64,000 bases of DNA from Farysia itapuensis (GCA_023212645.1 JALBYC010000002.1:186001-250000), one strand, 5' to 3'; shown: positions 19,321-29,541, counted from the stretch's first letter. Notes: generated by a model not told the origin, from the letters alone. Program-made: numbers and translations.

Positions 19321-19701
19321 AAGCATGTTCGCAACGCCTACCTGTCCCCCTCCCACAAAGTCTGCACTTATGATTTCATTCCTTCATCAAATCGGACGCA
19401 TGAGTATTTCTGCTGTCTGCTGTGTGGCTTTAGGTGAGCAGTTCATTTGGTTGCAGTTGCAAGTCATGAAGACACGGAAGAAGAGTTGTGCTGGCAAGTA
19501 TCTGGCCCATATAAGTGCCACCAGCGAACACGCTCTAGGTGCAGCATCCACCTCTCTGCTCTTTCCCACTTCGCTCGTGATCCACCCTTACACACGCAAC
19601 CTCCAACCCCAGTCACTTGTCCGTTCTCATTTTTTGATCCTGGCGCGTTTTTCTGGCAAGCGCAAGCGTTTGGTCGACACACGTCGTCGTTGCGATTGAG
19701 A
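19321..19701. promoter_or_regulatory. Upstream region of the secreted repeat-protein gene
   Basis: About 380 bp after the VPH1 stop. In-frame TTG at 19447 extends the downstream frame, but the translated stretch looks like leader, so I treat it as promoter and 5' UTR. ATATAAG near 19508 is TATA-like. Confidence 0.4.
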
Positions 19702-22530
19702 ATGAGGACTTTTCTTCGCTCGTGGTGGATGCGGTTCAGCGTGCTACTGCTTGTAGTGCACCTACTCGTGGCTACTGCCCATGCTGCTCCTAGCCGTCTT
19801 GCGTATGTCAAGCGGGAGAACAGCCATACTATTCAGCGCCGTTCAGGAGCTGAGGAAGACTTCAATATTGGTGCCGGACGGGGTTCAAACAGGCGAGACA
19901 CCCCGCACCCCGACTTCGAACCGTCTGTCGCTCTATCCTCCCCAGCCCAGAATCCCAAGTCGACCATCGACGTTGGTACCGAGACGGAGACCGCATCTTC
20001 GAAAGCAGCTCGGCTTCGCGCGTGGTACAAGACCCAGCGCCAGCTCTACTCGAGCAAGAATGCGGCGCTTCGAGCTGGGTTCAAGCAAAAAATGGCGCGG
20101 CTCGGCGGATCATTCCAGCGCTGGAAGGGTGGACTGAGGCGGAGCCGAAACGATCAGGGTGTTGCTATCGCTAGTGTGGTGTCCAGTCCTGGTCGACCGA
20201 GCGATGTCGAGGATGGCGGTGCGAAGCATTTTGTACAGCGAGTTGTCAGGACAGCGCCCCGACAGGCTTTACCCTCTCGACCGTGGTTGCCGAAGTGGGC
20301 GAGCGAGGAGCTTCCAGGACACGAAGCAGGCTCTTCCCCCAGCGAGGAACGAGGTGGTGGTGCGCAAGTGAGCGAGGGTGCGTCAGGTCCCGGCACTCCA
20401 CGTGCTCCCGCCATGGACTCAGCGCAGCATCTGGACGCGCTTGGCCACTCTGACTCGTTCCATTCCGCTCGAACAGAACCTCTATCCCCTTTCGTTTCTT
20501 CCCCCATTCGACCCCATCAGCTGGACCATGCGGCCCAGGGTGATAGCAGTGCGGCTCACACGATCGATCCGGAGAAAGAAGCAGCGCAACCTGACTCGCC
20601 TGCTTCAGTTGCTTCGTCCGACCACTCCACGACCTCGAGCGTCCAGAGCAGCAGTTCGGACGGCAGTCAGTTCGGACGCAAGAGGCGTCCCGGTAGCCCC
20701 GAGACTGCCCTTCCAGAAAGCTTCGGCAGTGGTGCTCAAGACACCAAATATAGAGAACCGCTAACAATCCCTGGACGTCGTTGGCGAACATTCGTGCCCA
20801 AACAACTCGATGCCCAAATCGCAAAAACGTTTACCACTGTCGCTGAAAGTGCCAAGGAGGCCTCGCACCTTGTTCGTAGAGATGAAAGGGTGGTGTACGA
20901 AGGGTACTACCCGGGCGAGTATATCCGCGTGCAACCGTTCGGACGCCGCAATGGTCCAGTCGAGTACCGCTTTGTGCACATCAAGGCGCTGAATGCACCT
21001 ACTGAGGCTATGCCGTGGTCGAGGATGACACGAGAGTTCAAGACGGCAGTCACACGGGCCATTCCCGGGGCTCGAGACCTCGCCAAGGGCAGAGGCACGC
21101 CGCAGTCGCTCAACATCCACGTGTCGCAGCCGTTTGGAGCCCAAGGTCACGACTATCCCTATCCGGGTCGCGAGCCGTACATGATCAAAGTAGTCCAGAG
21201 GAGCGGTCAGCACTTGGTCCAGCAGTTTAGACCAGGATCGGGAGACTTTGTCACCGAATTGTTACACAGTAATGCTCCCGAGCATCTCTCAGCATGGCTC
21301 TTCCAGCAAAATCCGAACATCGGTCGCTTTCTCCTCCGCAGAGACGCTCCTTCCACTGAAGAGATCAGCAGCGACGGGAAGGAAGTGAAGTCGGACAAAG
21401 GCAGGTCCTTGTTCAAACGTGATCCTCACGTGGTATGGGATAATTGGTATCCGGGGACGTACATCAGCGTGCGACGCAACCCGGCGACGTCTGAGTACTT
21501 GTTCCAAATCGAGCCGCCCTTTGATATGTATACGCCCGTACGCGTGGCGACTTGGGAGCAGCTGACTCATGATGAGCAGTATGCAATCAGGATTGCCATT
21601 GGAAATGTAGACGCTCTAGTGTCTGGCGAGCATACAGCACAAGAACTCGGAATTCGCCTAACGTCTACCTTTGCGGTGTACGACAAGAACGGCTACGTAT
21701 ACCCGGGACGTGGACCGCGTCAGATCACTGCGCTTGACTATGGCAGTGGCAAGATCGTATTCGAACAGCGCACCCGGCCAGACGCTGATCCATTCTCCAA
21801 AACTACCTACGATAAGCTGCCGAGCTTCATACAGAAGTACGTGTCTGTTGTCAAGCCGGATCTGAGCACGGTTCTGCGACCTCCTGCAAGGCCGGCTCAA
21901 CCGGGCGGTCGCCGACCAGCGTTTGAGCAAGGCTCGTCGTCCAATGCGCCAGCTCGAGCTGCAGACGTCCGGCAGAGGATCTCGACGGCGGCTTCTCCTT
22001 CTCCCGCGCGTGGCTCGAATGAATACGTCGAGACGGGCGAAGCAGTCATCTACCCAGGCGAGAAACTTCGAATCGTCAAGGAGACAGACAGGCTCTACAA
22101 GATCGGTCACGGTCTTGCCGGAGAAAGCGTTCCGGCGCACTACCAGTACCTGCTGCCGTACGAAAAGCTGGATGGACAACTCAAGGAGGCTGTGGACACT
22201 GTCGCTCCCGGGCTGAAAAAGCTAGTGCGTGGTAAGGCAGATGCGTACAGGGCCAACGTCAAACTGGCCCACGACCTGAACGACGAAGTCAACGCGTATG
22301 ACTACCCGGCAAGACAACCGGAGTGGATCCAGCTCGTGGATCGGAATGGCAAGCCTGCTTTTATCCGCACCGATCTCACCACCATGACCCCCATCGGTGG
22401 CACGGGTAAACACGCCAACACCCCGCGTCTCCACACCTACGCAGAGCTCCCGGAGCACATCAAGAACTACCTGCTCGCCAAACAAGGCATGTTCCTCCAC
22501 GCTGCCAGCGCAATTGAGCACCCCATCTGA
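19702..22530 (+). CDS. Secreted protein with three degenerate ~140-residue repeats and dibasic (Kex2-type) sites
   Basis: 942 residues from the ATG at 19702. A signal peptide covers 1-28 (hydrophobic run RFSVLLLVVHLLVATAHA). Dibasic sites follow at 37-38 (KR), 46-47 (RR), 392-393, 546-547 (RR, each before D) and 572-573 (KR before D), as expected for Golgi Kex2 processing. Residues 100-150 are strongly basic and probably helical; 160-350 are Ser/Pro-rich and disordered. Three repeats follow at 399-542, 578-719 and 782-925. Each opens with YPGEYIRV, YPGTYISV or YPGEKLRI. Each has a mid motif (DYPYPGREP, GYVYPGRGP, AYDYPARQP) and ends with a leucine-rich helix (LPSFIQKYV, LPEHIKNYLL). Almost no Cys. 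No known family is recognised; it could be a wall protein, repellent-like peptide precursor or effector. Confidence 0.72.
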   Translation: MRTFLRSWWMRFSVLLLVVHLLVATAHAAPSRLAYVKRENSHTIQRRSGAEEDFNIGAGRGSNRRDTPHPDFEPSVALSSPAQNPKSTIDVGTETETASSKAARLRAWYKTQRQLYSSKNAALRAGFKQKMARLGGSFQRWKGGLRRSRNDQGVAIASVVSSPGRPSDVEDGGAKHFVQRVVRTAPRQALPSRPWLPKWASEELPGHEAGSSPSEERGGGAQVSEGASGPGTPRAPAMDSAQHLDALGHSDSFHSARTEPLSPFVSSPIRPHQLDHAAQGDSSAAHTIDPEKEAAQPDSPASVASSDHSTTSSVQSSSSDGSQFGRKRRPGSPETALPESFGSGAQDTKYREPLTIPGRRWRTFVPKQLDAQIAKTFTTVAESAKEASHLVRRDERVVYEGYYPGEYIRVQPFGRRNGPVEYRFVHIKALNAPTEAMPWSRMTREFKTAVTRAIPGARDLAKGRGTPQSLNIHVSQPFGAQGHDYPYPGREPYMIKVVQRSGQHLVQQFRPGSGDFVTELLHSNAPEHLSAWLFQQNPNIGRFLLRRDAPSTEEISSDGKEVKSDKGRSLFKRDPHVVWDNWYPGTYISVRRNPATSEYLFQIEPPFDMYTPVRVATWEQLTHDEQYAIRIAIGNVDALVSGEHTAQELGIRLTSTFAVYDKNGYVYPGRGPRQITALDYGSGKIVFEQRTRPDADPFSKTTYDKLPSFIQKYVSVVKPDLSTVLRPPARPAQPGGRRPAFEQGSSSNAPARAADVRQRISTAASPSPARGSNEYVETGEAVIYPGEKLRIVKETDRLYKIGHGLAGESVPAHYQYLLPYEKLDGQLKEAVDTVAPGLKKLVRGKADAYRANVKLAHDLNDEVNAYDYPARQPEWIQLVDRNGKPAFIRTDLTTMTPIGGTGKHANTPRLHTYAELPEHIKNYLLAKQGMFLHAASAIEHPI
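20896..21327 (+). repeat. Protein repeat unit 1 (residues 399-542)
   Basis: Encodes the first copy, from YEGYYPGEYIRV through DYPYPGREPYMIKV to SAWLFQQNPN. It follows an RRD dibasic site by six residues, so processing would release it cleanly. Divergence from the other copies is high, so the duplication is old. Confidence 0.6.
21433..21858 (+). repeat. Protein repeat unit 2 (residues 578-719)
   Basis: Encodes the second copy, from WDNWYPGTYISV through GYVYPGRGPRQITAL to SFIQKYVSVV. It is preceded by a KRD dibasic site five residues upstream, mirroring unit 1. Confidence 0.6.
22045..22476 (+). repeat. Protein repeat unit 3 (residues 782-925)
   Basis: Encodes the third copy, from VIYPGEKLRIVKE through AYDYPARQPEWIQLV to EHIKNYLLAK. 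The only dibasic site in the linker before it is RRP, a poor Kex2 site, so units 2 and 3 may stay joined. Confidence 0.58.
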
Positions 22531-22769
22531 TCAATAACTTCAGTCTTTTAGCGTACACACATTCGTTTTCCACCACTCTCACCATGCAACACAGTCGTTC
22601 ATTATCCAAGACGTCTGCTCTATTCATGTATGTGAGGATTGCTTCTTGGAAGAAGATAGATGAAGGACGGATGCTGTTGTTTCCGTAATTGTACGATCCG
22701 ATGTGTGACTGGAGAGAGAACAAGAAAATAAATGCAAGATGAAGGCCAAAGATTGGGAATGTGAGCCGA

Positions 22770-25610
22770 CTAGTACGCAGCACCTGCGCTGGCTGTCGGG
22801 GTTGAGCGACCAGAAGTTGAATTGGGCGTGTGAGAAGCATTGTCGTGAATGTCGTTGACGGTCAGCGGGACCTGATTGTCACTGTTCCAGCAAAAGCGCG
22901 CGACCAGCTCGTTGAAGCTCGACAGATTCGAGGGCCGCAAAAAGTCATCGTCAGGAGTAGCAAGCTCCGAGGAAGGGGACAGGGTAGCGGAAGACGACAG
23001 GGCAGAAGATGCGTAGCCGTGGTGATCGTTTTCATCGCCTTGAGCATACGAGGGAGGCGTGCGTGAATCAAGATGGTCCGAACGCAGGTAGGAATAGGAC
23101 GAGGGTCCGCCCCTGCTCAGAAGCGTGTCGAGACTGTCGGCCAGATTGGCCTTATTGTCGCCAATACCCGCGGTGGAGTCCGAGTCCATCGACGAGGTGG
23201 AGAGAGCAGGCGAAAATGGGTTGGGCGAATTGGTGAGAGAGTTGGGCGATGCTTGACTGCCGTCAGGTGTGAAGTATTCGGATGGAAGGCCGTGATGCTG
23301 GTGCATGCGCTGACCGCTGCTCGAAAATGCAAGCGGAGACGGTGGGGTGGCAGAGCCCGAGCCACTGCCTGACGTCTCGTTACGTGACTCGTGGTCCCAA
23401 GCCGAAAAGGCATTTGGAGACGCAGCTGCAAAGGACTGGAATCGGTTGGGCGTTGAGGCACCGGGCACAGAGAGCTGAGGAACACGAAGAGACGACCCAG
23501 TTGGTGAGCTTGTAGCTGAAGTCGCAGGAGATCCAGTCGGAGGATGCTGAATTACACTTTCGTTCAGACCAGGACTGAGCATGCCAAGACGTCCGAACTT
23601 CGGCGTTGGCTCATCACTCGTCTGTGGCGTCGATGTGTCGGGCGATGGTGTAGCGGCGCTGAGGACAAACGTCGATCGCACAGGACTGGTGGCATTAGAA
23701 GCCGGACGTACGGAGAAGTAGTCGAGAGCTGCAGCACGACCAGCTTCGGTCTTGCGGCTGCCACTTGTCGGGTCCCGCAAGGAGGCACCAAAGTCGTATC
23801 TTGCAGCCCAGAGTGCAGGAGATCCGGGTCTGCCATGACCACTGGGCGATGCGGGAGGCGATTTGAATTTGGCCAATTCCTGTTGGTAGTGACCAGAAAT
23901 GGGGGCTCTTTCCGACTCCTCCTCGTCTGAACGGAGGCGTTCGAGCTCCTGCTTGAGCCGCTCCATGGCGTGATCTCTGGACACTTGCCCATAGACGCCA
24001 GTGCGGCGGCCCATCTCGATGATGCTCGAAGTTGAAGCTGGGCCCATAGTGCTGAGGGTGTATCGACGAGGCACGCCAGTGCCAAACGTGGGTGACTGCA
24101 CCTTGGGTTCGCCTGTGGAAGGAGGTAGGCGAGTCGCGCCGACGGGTTGTGAAATGCGCTTGCGGAAATCGAGTTGGTAATTGAGATCGTCGTTGTTATC
24201 CCAGATCTCGCGTCCGCCGGTGGTGTAGCGGAGGCAGAGGAAGATAGTCTTGGTCTCGTTGAGACCAGCTCCACGTGGCCAGTTCAGAACCTCATTGAGT
24301 TTGATAGAGAAGACGAAGCGGTCGGCGGCGCCGTCCTTGATGCTCTCCGAATGCTCGGCTGAGACTTCATTGACGGTAGCCCAGTGATCCAAGGTGAAGC
24401 GAACAGCAACCCATTTTTCGAAACTGATGTTCTTAACCTGTACTGTGCCACGAATAGAGCGAAGGTCGTCCGATAGGTACACACGTTCCAGAAAGATGTC
24501 CTTATCCAGTGACAGTTTGGCGGAAGAAGGGAAGTTGGGCAAACGCAGCATGAGCTGTTCTTCGGGCTCTTGACTAGGCGGAGTAGAGACCTGCGTAGGG
24601 CTTTTGATGCCAGATGCGCGCGAAGCTGGTCCGCCACGTCTCGATCCGAACCAGGGGTAATCGCGCTCTTCCTCGGTCTCAGTCTCGGTCTGTTCAGGGC
24701 TGCCTTCGCGAGAGACGGCTTGCGGTCGACCTTTGACCTTGAACACCTTGACGCGTTCGAGCTGCGAGTCGAAATGGACGGCTTTGGGCGTGCTTGGAGT
24801 GGCTGGTACGCTCTTTGCACTGTACGATGATGGAAGGATAGCTTCGGTGGCTGATCTTGGATAGAGAAAGGAGCTCGAATATTTGAGGGACGATTTGACA
24901 GGTTCGCCGGACTTTTTGCGTACGAGTTCAGAGTGGTGGGGGAAACCTGTAGAACTCATCGCGGAGTGTTCTCCGGAGGGGGAAGGAAGGCAATGCAAGT
25001 CTAGACTGAGCCCGCCCAAGACAGGGGGCCCAGGGTTGTTGGCCTTCAGTGCCATTGCTTTTCTGGAGGCTGGATGGGGCGGAGCAGGGTTGGCAGCTTT
25101 GCTGCTGCCTAGTTCCTGTGAGTCGGAGCGTGGTGCTTCTGTGGGAGTAAGCGTAGAGGGACTGACTGGGTGGAACGAGTCTCGGCTCGTGTATGCCGGC
25201 GTTAGACGCATGACCTTGGGTCTGCGTTTGGCAGCCTGGGCTGCCTGGAGTTGGAGGATGGCATCACGTTCTGCATCGTGGTCCTTTTGTTCCTGGGCCG
25301 AGACGAAGAGTTGTTTCTCTCGATAACGACCTTCGACGAAAGTTCGACCGGTGGTGTAAACTCGAGACTCGGAGACGGAGCTGCGGACGTGGTTCTTGGG
25401 TCGTGCTTGTGACGCACTGGACCCCGATGCTTGTGTGGGCTCGGCAGATGGCATGCCAGAGGACGAGCTTGCCGGCGCATCGGAATGAAGCGCTGGCGCT
25501 GGCATCGTCATGATGGCAGTGTGCGTATTGCTTCGCTTGGTGTTGTAGGGCAGGTCGTGGTGATGAAAAGCTACACCAGTCTGCGAGAGATTGGGAGAAC
25601 TAGCAAGCAT
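22770..25610 (-). CDS. GAC1: PP1 glycogen-targeting regulatory subunit (CBM21 domain), Gac1/Pig1-like
   Basis: 946 residues from the ATG at 25610; ATGs at 25511 or 25505 are also possible. It tethers protein phosphatase 1 to glycogen and glycogen synthase. The PP1-docking RVxF-type motif is KAVHF at 276-280, followed by DSQLERVKVF, the usual context. A CBM21 domain covers about 368-482: VQVKNISFEKWVAVRF, LDHWATVNEVSAEH, and the hallmark EIWDNNDDLNYQLDF. The C-terminal half is Ser/Pro-rich and disordered. The upstream TTG start at 25634 is not credible. The 5' flank (25640-25950) is purine-rich on the plus strand and may be a long leader. Which of Gac1, Pig1, Pig2 it matches cannot be settled. 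Confidence 0.87.
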   Translation of the reverse strand: MLASSPNLSQTGVAFHHHDLPYNTKRSNTHTAIMTMPAPALHSDAPASSSSGMPSAEPTQASGSSASQARPKNHVRSSVSESRVYTTGRTFVEGRYREKQLFVSAQEQKDHDAERDAILQLQAAQAAKRRPKVMRLTPAYTSRDSFHPVSPSTLTPTEAPRSDSQELGSSKAANPAPPHPASRKAMALKANNPGPPVLGGLSLDLHCLPSPSGEHSAMSSTGFPHHSELVRKKSGEPVKSSLKYSSSFLYPRSATEAILPSSYSAKSVPATPSTPKAVHFDSQLERVKVFKVKGRPQAVSREGSPEQTETETEEERDYPWFGSRRGGPASRASGIKSPTQVSTPPSQEPEEQLMLRLPNFPSSAKLSLDKDIFLERVYLSDDLRSIRGTVQVKNISFEKWVAVRFTLDHWATVNEVSAEHSESIKDGAADRFVFSIKLNEVLNWPRGAGLNETKTIFLCLRYTTGGREIWDNNDDLNYQLDFRKRISQPVGATRLPPSTGEPKVQSPTFGTGVPRRYTLSTMGPASTSSIIEMGRRTGVYGQVSRDHAMERLKQELERLRSDEEESERAPISGHYQQELAKFKSPPASPSGHGRPGSPALWAARYDFGASLRDPTSGSRKTEAGRAAALDYFSVRPASNATSPVRSTFVLSAATPSPDTSTPQTSDEPTPKFGRLGMLSPGLNESVIQHPPTGSPATSATSSPTGSSLRVPQLSVPGASTPNRFQSFAAASPNAFSAWDHESRNETSGSGSGSATPPSPLAFSSSGQRMHQHHGLPSEYFTPDGSQASPNSLTNSPNPFSPALSTSSMDSDSTAGIGDNKANLADSLDTLLSRGGPSSYSYLRSDHLDSRTPPSYAQGDENDHHGYASSALSSSATLSPSSELATPDDDFLRPSNLSSFNELVARFCWNSDNQVPLTVNDIHDNASHTPNSTSGRSTPTASAGAAY

Positions 25611-27294
25611 TCCGCGTAGAGAGAGGATGGCCAAAGCTGTACGCCATGCGAGAGGGGAGTCAGAACATGTGAGAGGTGGAACGAGGCAGGCACAGGTAAG
25701 GCCGAATCAGGGTTTGGGCGAATTGAGCTGGCCCGGGACGAGGTTGGAGAGAAAGCAAGATCGAGTAGATCGTCGAGAAGTTTCGCAGCGCCAAAAGTGT
25801 ATGATGAACACAGGCTTGGGGAGGGAGAAAGGAGGGCCTGAGAGACAAGGAAAGACGAGTTCGGTCGGCTTGGGATCACCCCAGGGTCTGGTCCTTGGCT
25901 ACCAAAAGATCGATAGGTTGACCGCCCAGCGCGCAGCACGACAGGCGCGATGGATTTTGGCGCTTACTGCCAGTTGCGCGTTGCAGATCTTGTCCGTTTT
26001 GAATTCGAATTCCTGCCGATTTCAAATTCCCGCTTCACAATCGAATTAATTTTAAGTCCCCACACAATGCGCAGCGTATGCACAACCACGACAGAATTTT
26101 TTACTAGTGAAATCGTAAAACGAGATTGCGCATCCTGCTCGTCGTGCAATTGGTCCAAAAAACTCTTCATGTGCTCAAATTCCCCAACTTTTTTGAGTTT
26201 GGCTCCTCGCATGACTGCAGCCAGACCGTTAAAGTATCCCCACAATAGACAGACGGCCGAATAGTGAGACTGATGCTTCCGGCCATGTCCTTTGCAAATG
26301 ACGACGGCCAAAGTGGGTCCAAGCAAGTCCGACATGCCGGTGTGGGACCTGCGCATCGAACAGGTGGAAAAATAAAAGGCCAAGGCGAAAAAACGGTCTT
26401 TGAAATCGGAACTTGGAAATGCACGTCTCGATGATGACCTGGACTTTTTTTCCCTTTCTCCGCTCCCCTGTCGAGTGTCGACATAAGCTAAGACAGACTC
26501 AGTCAGCTTGCAGCCTTGCATAGACGTGTGACCCAGGGCTATGCCCCTTTATGACATGCTTGTACCCCACTCCCGGCATGATCACGCTCTGCAATAATTG
26601 GCAGCCACGGTGAAAGCGGCTCCGTAGCACATACAATGAGCTGATTCGGATTAGATCAACCAAAATCTATTAAGAAGTATCGCTCGGCTATCCAGACAAA
26701 GGGATATGATAGGCCGATTGTAAGCGAAGCGACACCGCCAGATGGTTCCCGTGCTTTACACTCGAGCCCGGCAAGCGGAACAAGCTCCAGCGGCCCTTCT
26801 GCACGCTGACAATTCCTTTAGCGCGGCGTGGGAACATACCATGCCAGGAACCCCGGCGTCTTGCCGATGTTCTGTCCCACTTCCGGTGCCAACGGAAGAT
26901 TACATTCACCGAACCAAGTATATACCCGTCTCCCCATACCGAAAAGCTTGACGAAAAAATTCTGCTCCAATATTTACACTCATGCATGCAGTCATCGAGA
27001 GGGCTCGGCGACTTGCATGAAGGAAGCAGCATGCTGGGGAAAAACAGGCTTCCTGCTAGACGAGCCCATGGGGTCGGTGAAACTCTCTCACGTGGTGCAG
27101 CACGGGCAAATTGCCCGAGTAAACTACCAGAAAATCTGCTCGCCCGATCTCACTTCACCGATCGATGATTCCAGATCCCAGTTTCGGAGAAGGCCGCTAC
27201 ACCGTGATCTAACACTTTCAGACCACAAAATCGTGTGCTGCAGATTGTGGTGGTCATCGTATTGAGGAGCTGGGTATGCGCCAAGGTATCAGGA
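25611..27294. other. Long intergenic region (1.7 kb)
   Basis: Upstream of the CBM21 gene and downstream of the SCOC gene. It is A/T-richer than the rest around 25960-26420. A 185-residue minus-strand frame (26521-25964, ATG start) is present, but its composition looks random and no motif is recognised. A palindrome GAATTCGAATTC lies near 26000. No tRNA or transposon ends are seen. Confidence 0.4.
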
Positions 27295-27667
27295 TCAGCC
27301 GCGCTCTCGAGCGGCGAGACTCTTGGTGACGGAATCTATGTAAGTCTGCAACATTTCGTTGTCTGCTTCTGCTTTGGCGCAGTCGTCCTTGACAGCTTGT
27401 ACTCGGCTCATGAGTGCGCGAAGACCGTCTTGCATCGCTGTGATCTCTCTGTAGCGGCGAAAGAGTCAGAATGACGACCAGGCTCTTGCGCGATGGAGCT
27501 CAGACGTACCGAACGTGCTTCTCCTTCTCGACGACCTCGTTAGCCGAGATGTCGGTTTGGGCAGTCCATGCTGCTGTCTCTGTGAAGCCTTCGGAGGGTA
27601 CGATCGGCGATGTAAGATTTGCGACGTTGGATGCTAGCACGGGTGACACAGGGGATGGCGCCGACAT
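27295..27667 (-). CDS. SLO1: Short coiled-coil protein, SCOC / Slo1 family (two exons)
   Basis: 103 residues, join of 27667-27510 and 27448-27295. SCOC-type proteins bind Arl1/Arl3-class GTPases at the Golgi. The C-terminal half reads EKHVREITAMQDGLRALM, then SRVQAVKDDCAKAEADNE and MLQTYIDSVTKSL. This is the SCOC heptad pattern (LSARVDAVKEEN...LGQYIENLM in human SCOC). The intron (27509-27449, 61 nt, GTACGT, branch CTGAC, CTACAG) joins KHV to REITAM in frame; unspliced, the frame stops three codons into the intron. The ATG at 27667 has good context (CACCATG); one at 27748 would add 27 residues. Easily missed because neither exon alone is long. Confidence 0.8.
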
Positions 27668-28117
27668 GGTGCTGCTACGATGCTGTCGTTTGCATTTGCT
27701 CCATTCGGAGAGTGAAGAATGAGCTGGTGGTGATTGTCTCTGTACCATGGCGACTTGAATTCCACCTTTTGGCGATCGAAAACCAAATTTGCATGCGAGG
27801 GATCGATCGGGCTCCAAACTCAGCAAGACGGAACGGTTCCATCGATGTCATACTGTTCACACATCACCGAGACTGTACCGATCGACGGCACACACACCAC
27901 GCACAAAGACACGGAAATTTTTCTGTTGATCCCGGGGACTCGAATCAGCCCTCGTGGTAGCCCGAAAAGGGTCTGGAGCGCAAGCCCAAAACTCATTTTG
28001 CGAGCGTCAATCTATCGCGTGTGCCAGTCTAAAAAGCAATTTCTCTGAAATCAGATCCGCAGCTTACTGACGTCAAAGCCGACTGTCTGCCCCCAACACC
28101 ACCATCACTCTAAAGCC
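27668..28117. promoter_or_regulatory. Divergent promoter with perfect CRE palindrome
   Basis: 450 bp between SCOC and the next gene. TGACGTCA at 28068-28075 is a perfect cAMP-response-element/bZIP palindrome, 43 bp upstream of the ATG at 28118. Confidence 0.45.
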
Positions 28118-29377
28118 ATGGTGCTGCAGAACAAGTTCAAGGCGAGGGCGTCACGCCAATACCACAAGACTCACGGCTCTGCAACTGAAGGTGCTAGCAC
28201 GTCCAAACCTCACCAACGTCAGAGACAGACACGGCGATCGGACATCTCAGAAACGTACGAGGACAATCCACACGACTCCGGCGCAGAGTCTGTCAGCGAG
28301 GACGAAGAGGAACAAGAGGATCCCAATTTCCCCAGCCTAGCAAAGGCATCAGAGACTACAAAGACAACAGATCTCGAGGTAGAGGAAGATCCCTCTCATC
28401 CAAGTTCTGGCAAATATGCCCGGCGCAAGATGGGTGAAAGTCGATTGGCCATGATAGAGCGACTTGAAGCTGCAAAAGATCCGCGCTTAGAGGCAGAAGA
28501 AGAACCCGAGCCCGAAGTCGATCTCTCCCATCTCTTGGCCAAAGTCGCTGCGCTAGGTGATTCTGGAACATCACAGGCGGGGATCGCTCAAGAGATTGCC
28601 AGACATCGCGCTGCCCACGAGACTGCCTCCGACGTCGAGCAGGACATTGATCATAGCTTGGCCTACCTGCACGACAAGGAACGACAACGCCAGAAGGCAA
28701 AGGGACGCGGAGGCGCAGACGAGTCAAACAAACCTGCTGTCGTCGAGCGAGTCGACATGAACTCGATGGATGTTGAAGCAATGAAGAAGGATAAGGAGAA
28801 GGCCGAGGCTGTCCGTGCTCTCAAAGCTCGCTTCCAAGGCAGAGATCTCGGTGAACGTGAACGCAGAGACGCAAAGTCCAAGAACGCACCCTCTCTAGAC
28901 ATTGGCTCCTCGTCAGGCGCATCTACAACGTCGACGGTCAAGCCGGTCTCTACTTCTCTGGCTGTCGAGATTGATGATTCCCTCGCCAAAGCACGTGGAA
29001 GGAACGGCAAAGGTGATGCCGGATCGGGCAAGTCGGTGTCGTTCAGTACGTCGTTCGGACGCGCCCGTGGCAACTCAACATCGTCGAGATCTCCCCTGGG
29101 CAGCGGCTCGACACCATCTCCAACTTCCTCTGCTACCGACGGTATCGATGGCTTCCTTCGAAGTCTCAACGATCGAAGCGTCTTTGGCGAGCGCGACGAA
29201 TCCGTCTTTACCCTTAGAAGCGGCAGCAGCAGTCCGAAACCTGCCATTCGCTATCCGACCTCGGCCCACGCCAGCTATCACCACTATCGGCAGAACGTGG
29301 GCCAGTCACAAGTCATCCACTCTTCCCCTGGCGAGCTTGGCCGCATGGAGAACTTTCTCGACACCATGCTCGGATGA
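28118..29377 (+). CDS. Hypothetical protein, acidic/basic, largely disordered
   Basis: 419 residues, single exon; ATG at 28118 with context GCCATGG. Not recognised. The N-terminus is basic (MVLQNKFKARASRQYHKTHG), followed by an acidic stretch (SEDEEEQEDPNF). Residues 125-240 are probably helical and charged, with DLSHLLAKVAALGD and KAEAVRALKARFQG. From 250 on it is Ser/Gly-rich. A conserved-looking end reads GELGRMENFLDTMLG, which may be a short binding helix, and IDGFLRSLNDRSVF is a second candidate. The composition suggests a nuclear protein, but I propose no function. Confidence 0.65.
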   Translation: MVLQNKFKARASRQYHKTHGSATEGASTSKPHQRQRQTRRSDISETYEDNPHDSGAESVSEDEEEQEDPNFPSLAKASETTKTTDLEVEEDPSHPSSGKYARRKMGESRLAMIERLEAAKDPRLEAEEEPEPEVDLSHLLAKVAALGDSGTSQAGIAQEIARHRAAHETASDVEQDIDHSLAYLHDKERQRQKAKGRGGADESNKPAVVERVDMNSMDVEAMKKDKEKAEAVRALKARFQGRDLGERERRDAKSKNAPSLDIGSSSGASTTSTVKPVSTSLAVEIDDSLAKARGRNGKGDAGSGKSVSFSTSFGRARGNSTSSRSPLGSGSTPSPTSSATDGIDGFLRSLNDRSVFGERDESVFTLRSGSSSPKPAIRYPTSAHASYHHYRQNVGQSQVIHSSPGELGRMENFLDTMLG

Positions 29378-29541
29378 CACTCTTTCCCCCTCCTTCCTTC
29401 AGCACTATCTCGTCCGATACCTTCGCACAGCATACCCGCAGCTTTCCTGTCGCCCTGTCTTGTAATCTCGTAACGCTTAGTCTTATCCACGTTGTATAAA
29501 CTTGATCTTACCGCTTGACACGTAGCAGCAGTTTGGTGTGG

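Noticed and set aside
25964..26521. 185-codon minus-strand frame with an ATG start in the long gap upstream of the CBM21 gene
   Set aside because: No recognisable motif, odd composition, weak start context and lower GC than real neighbours; could be a chance frame. Kept only as a remark on the gap.
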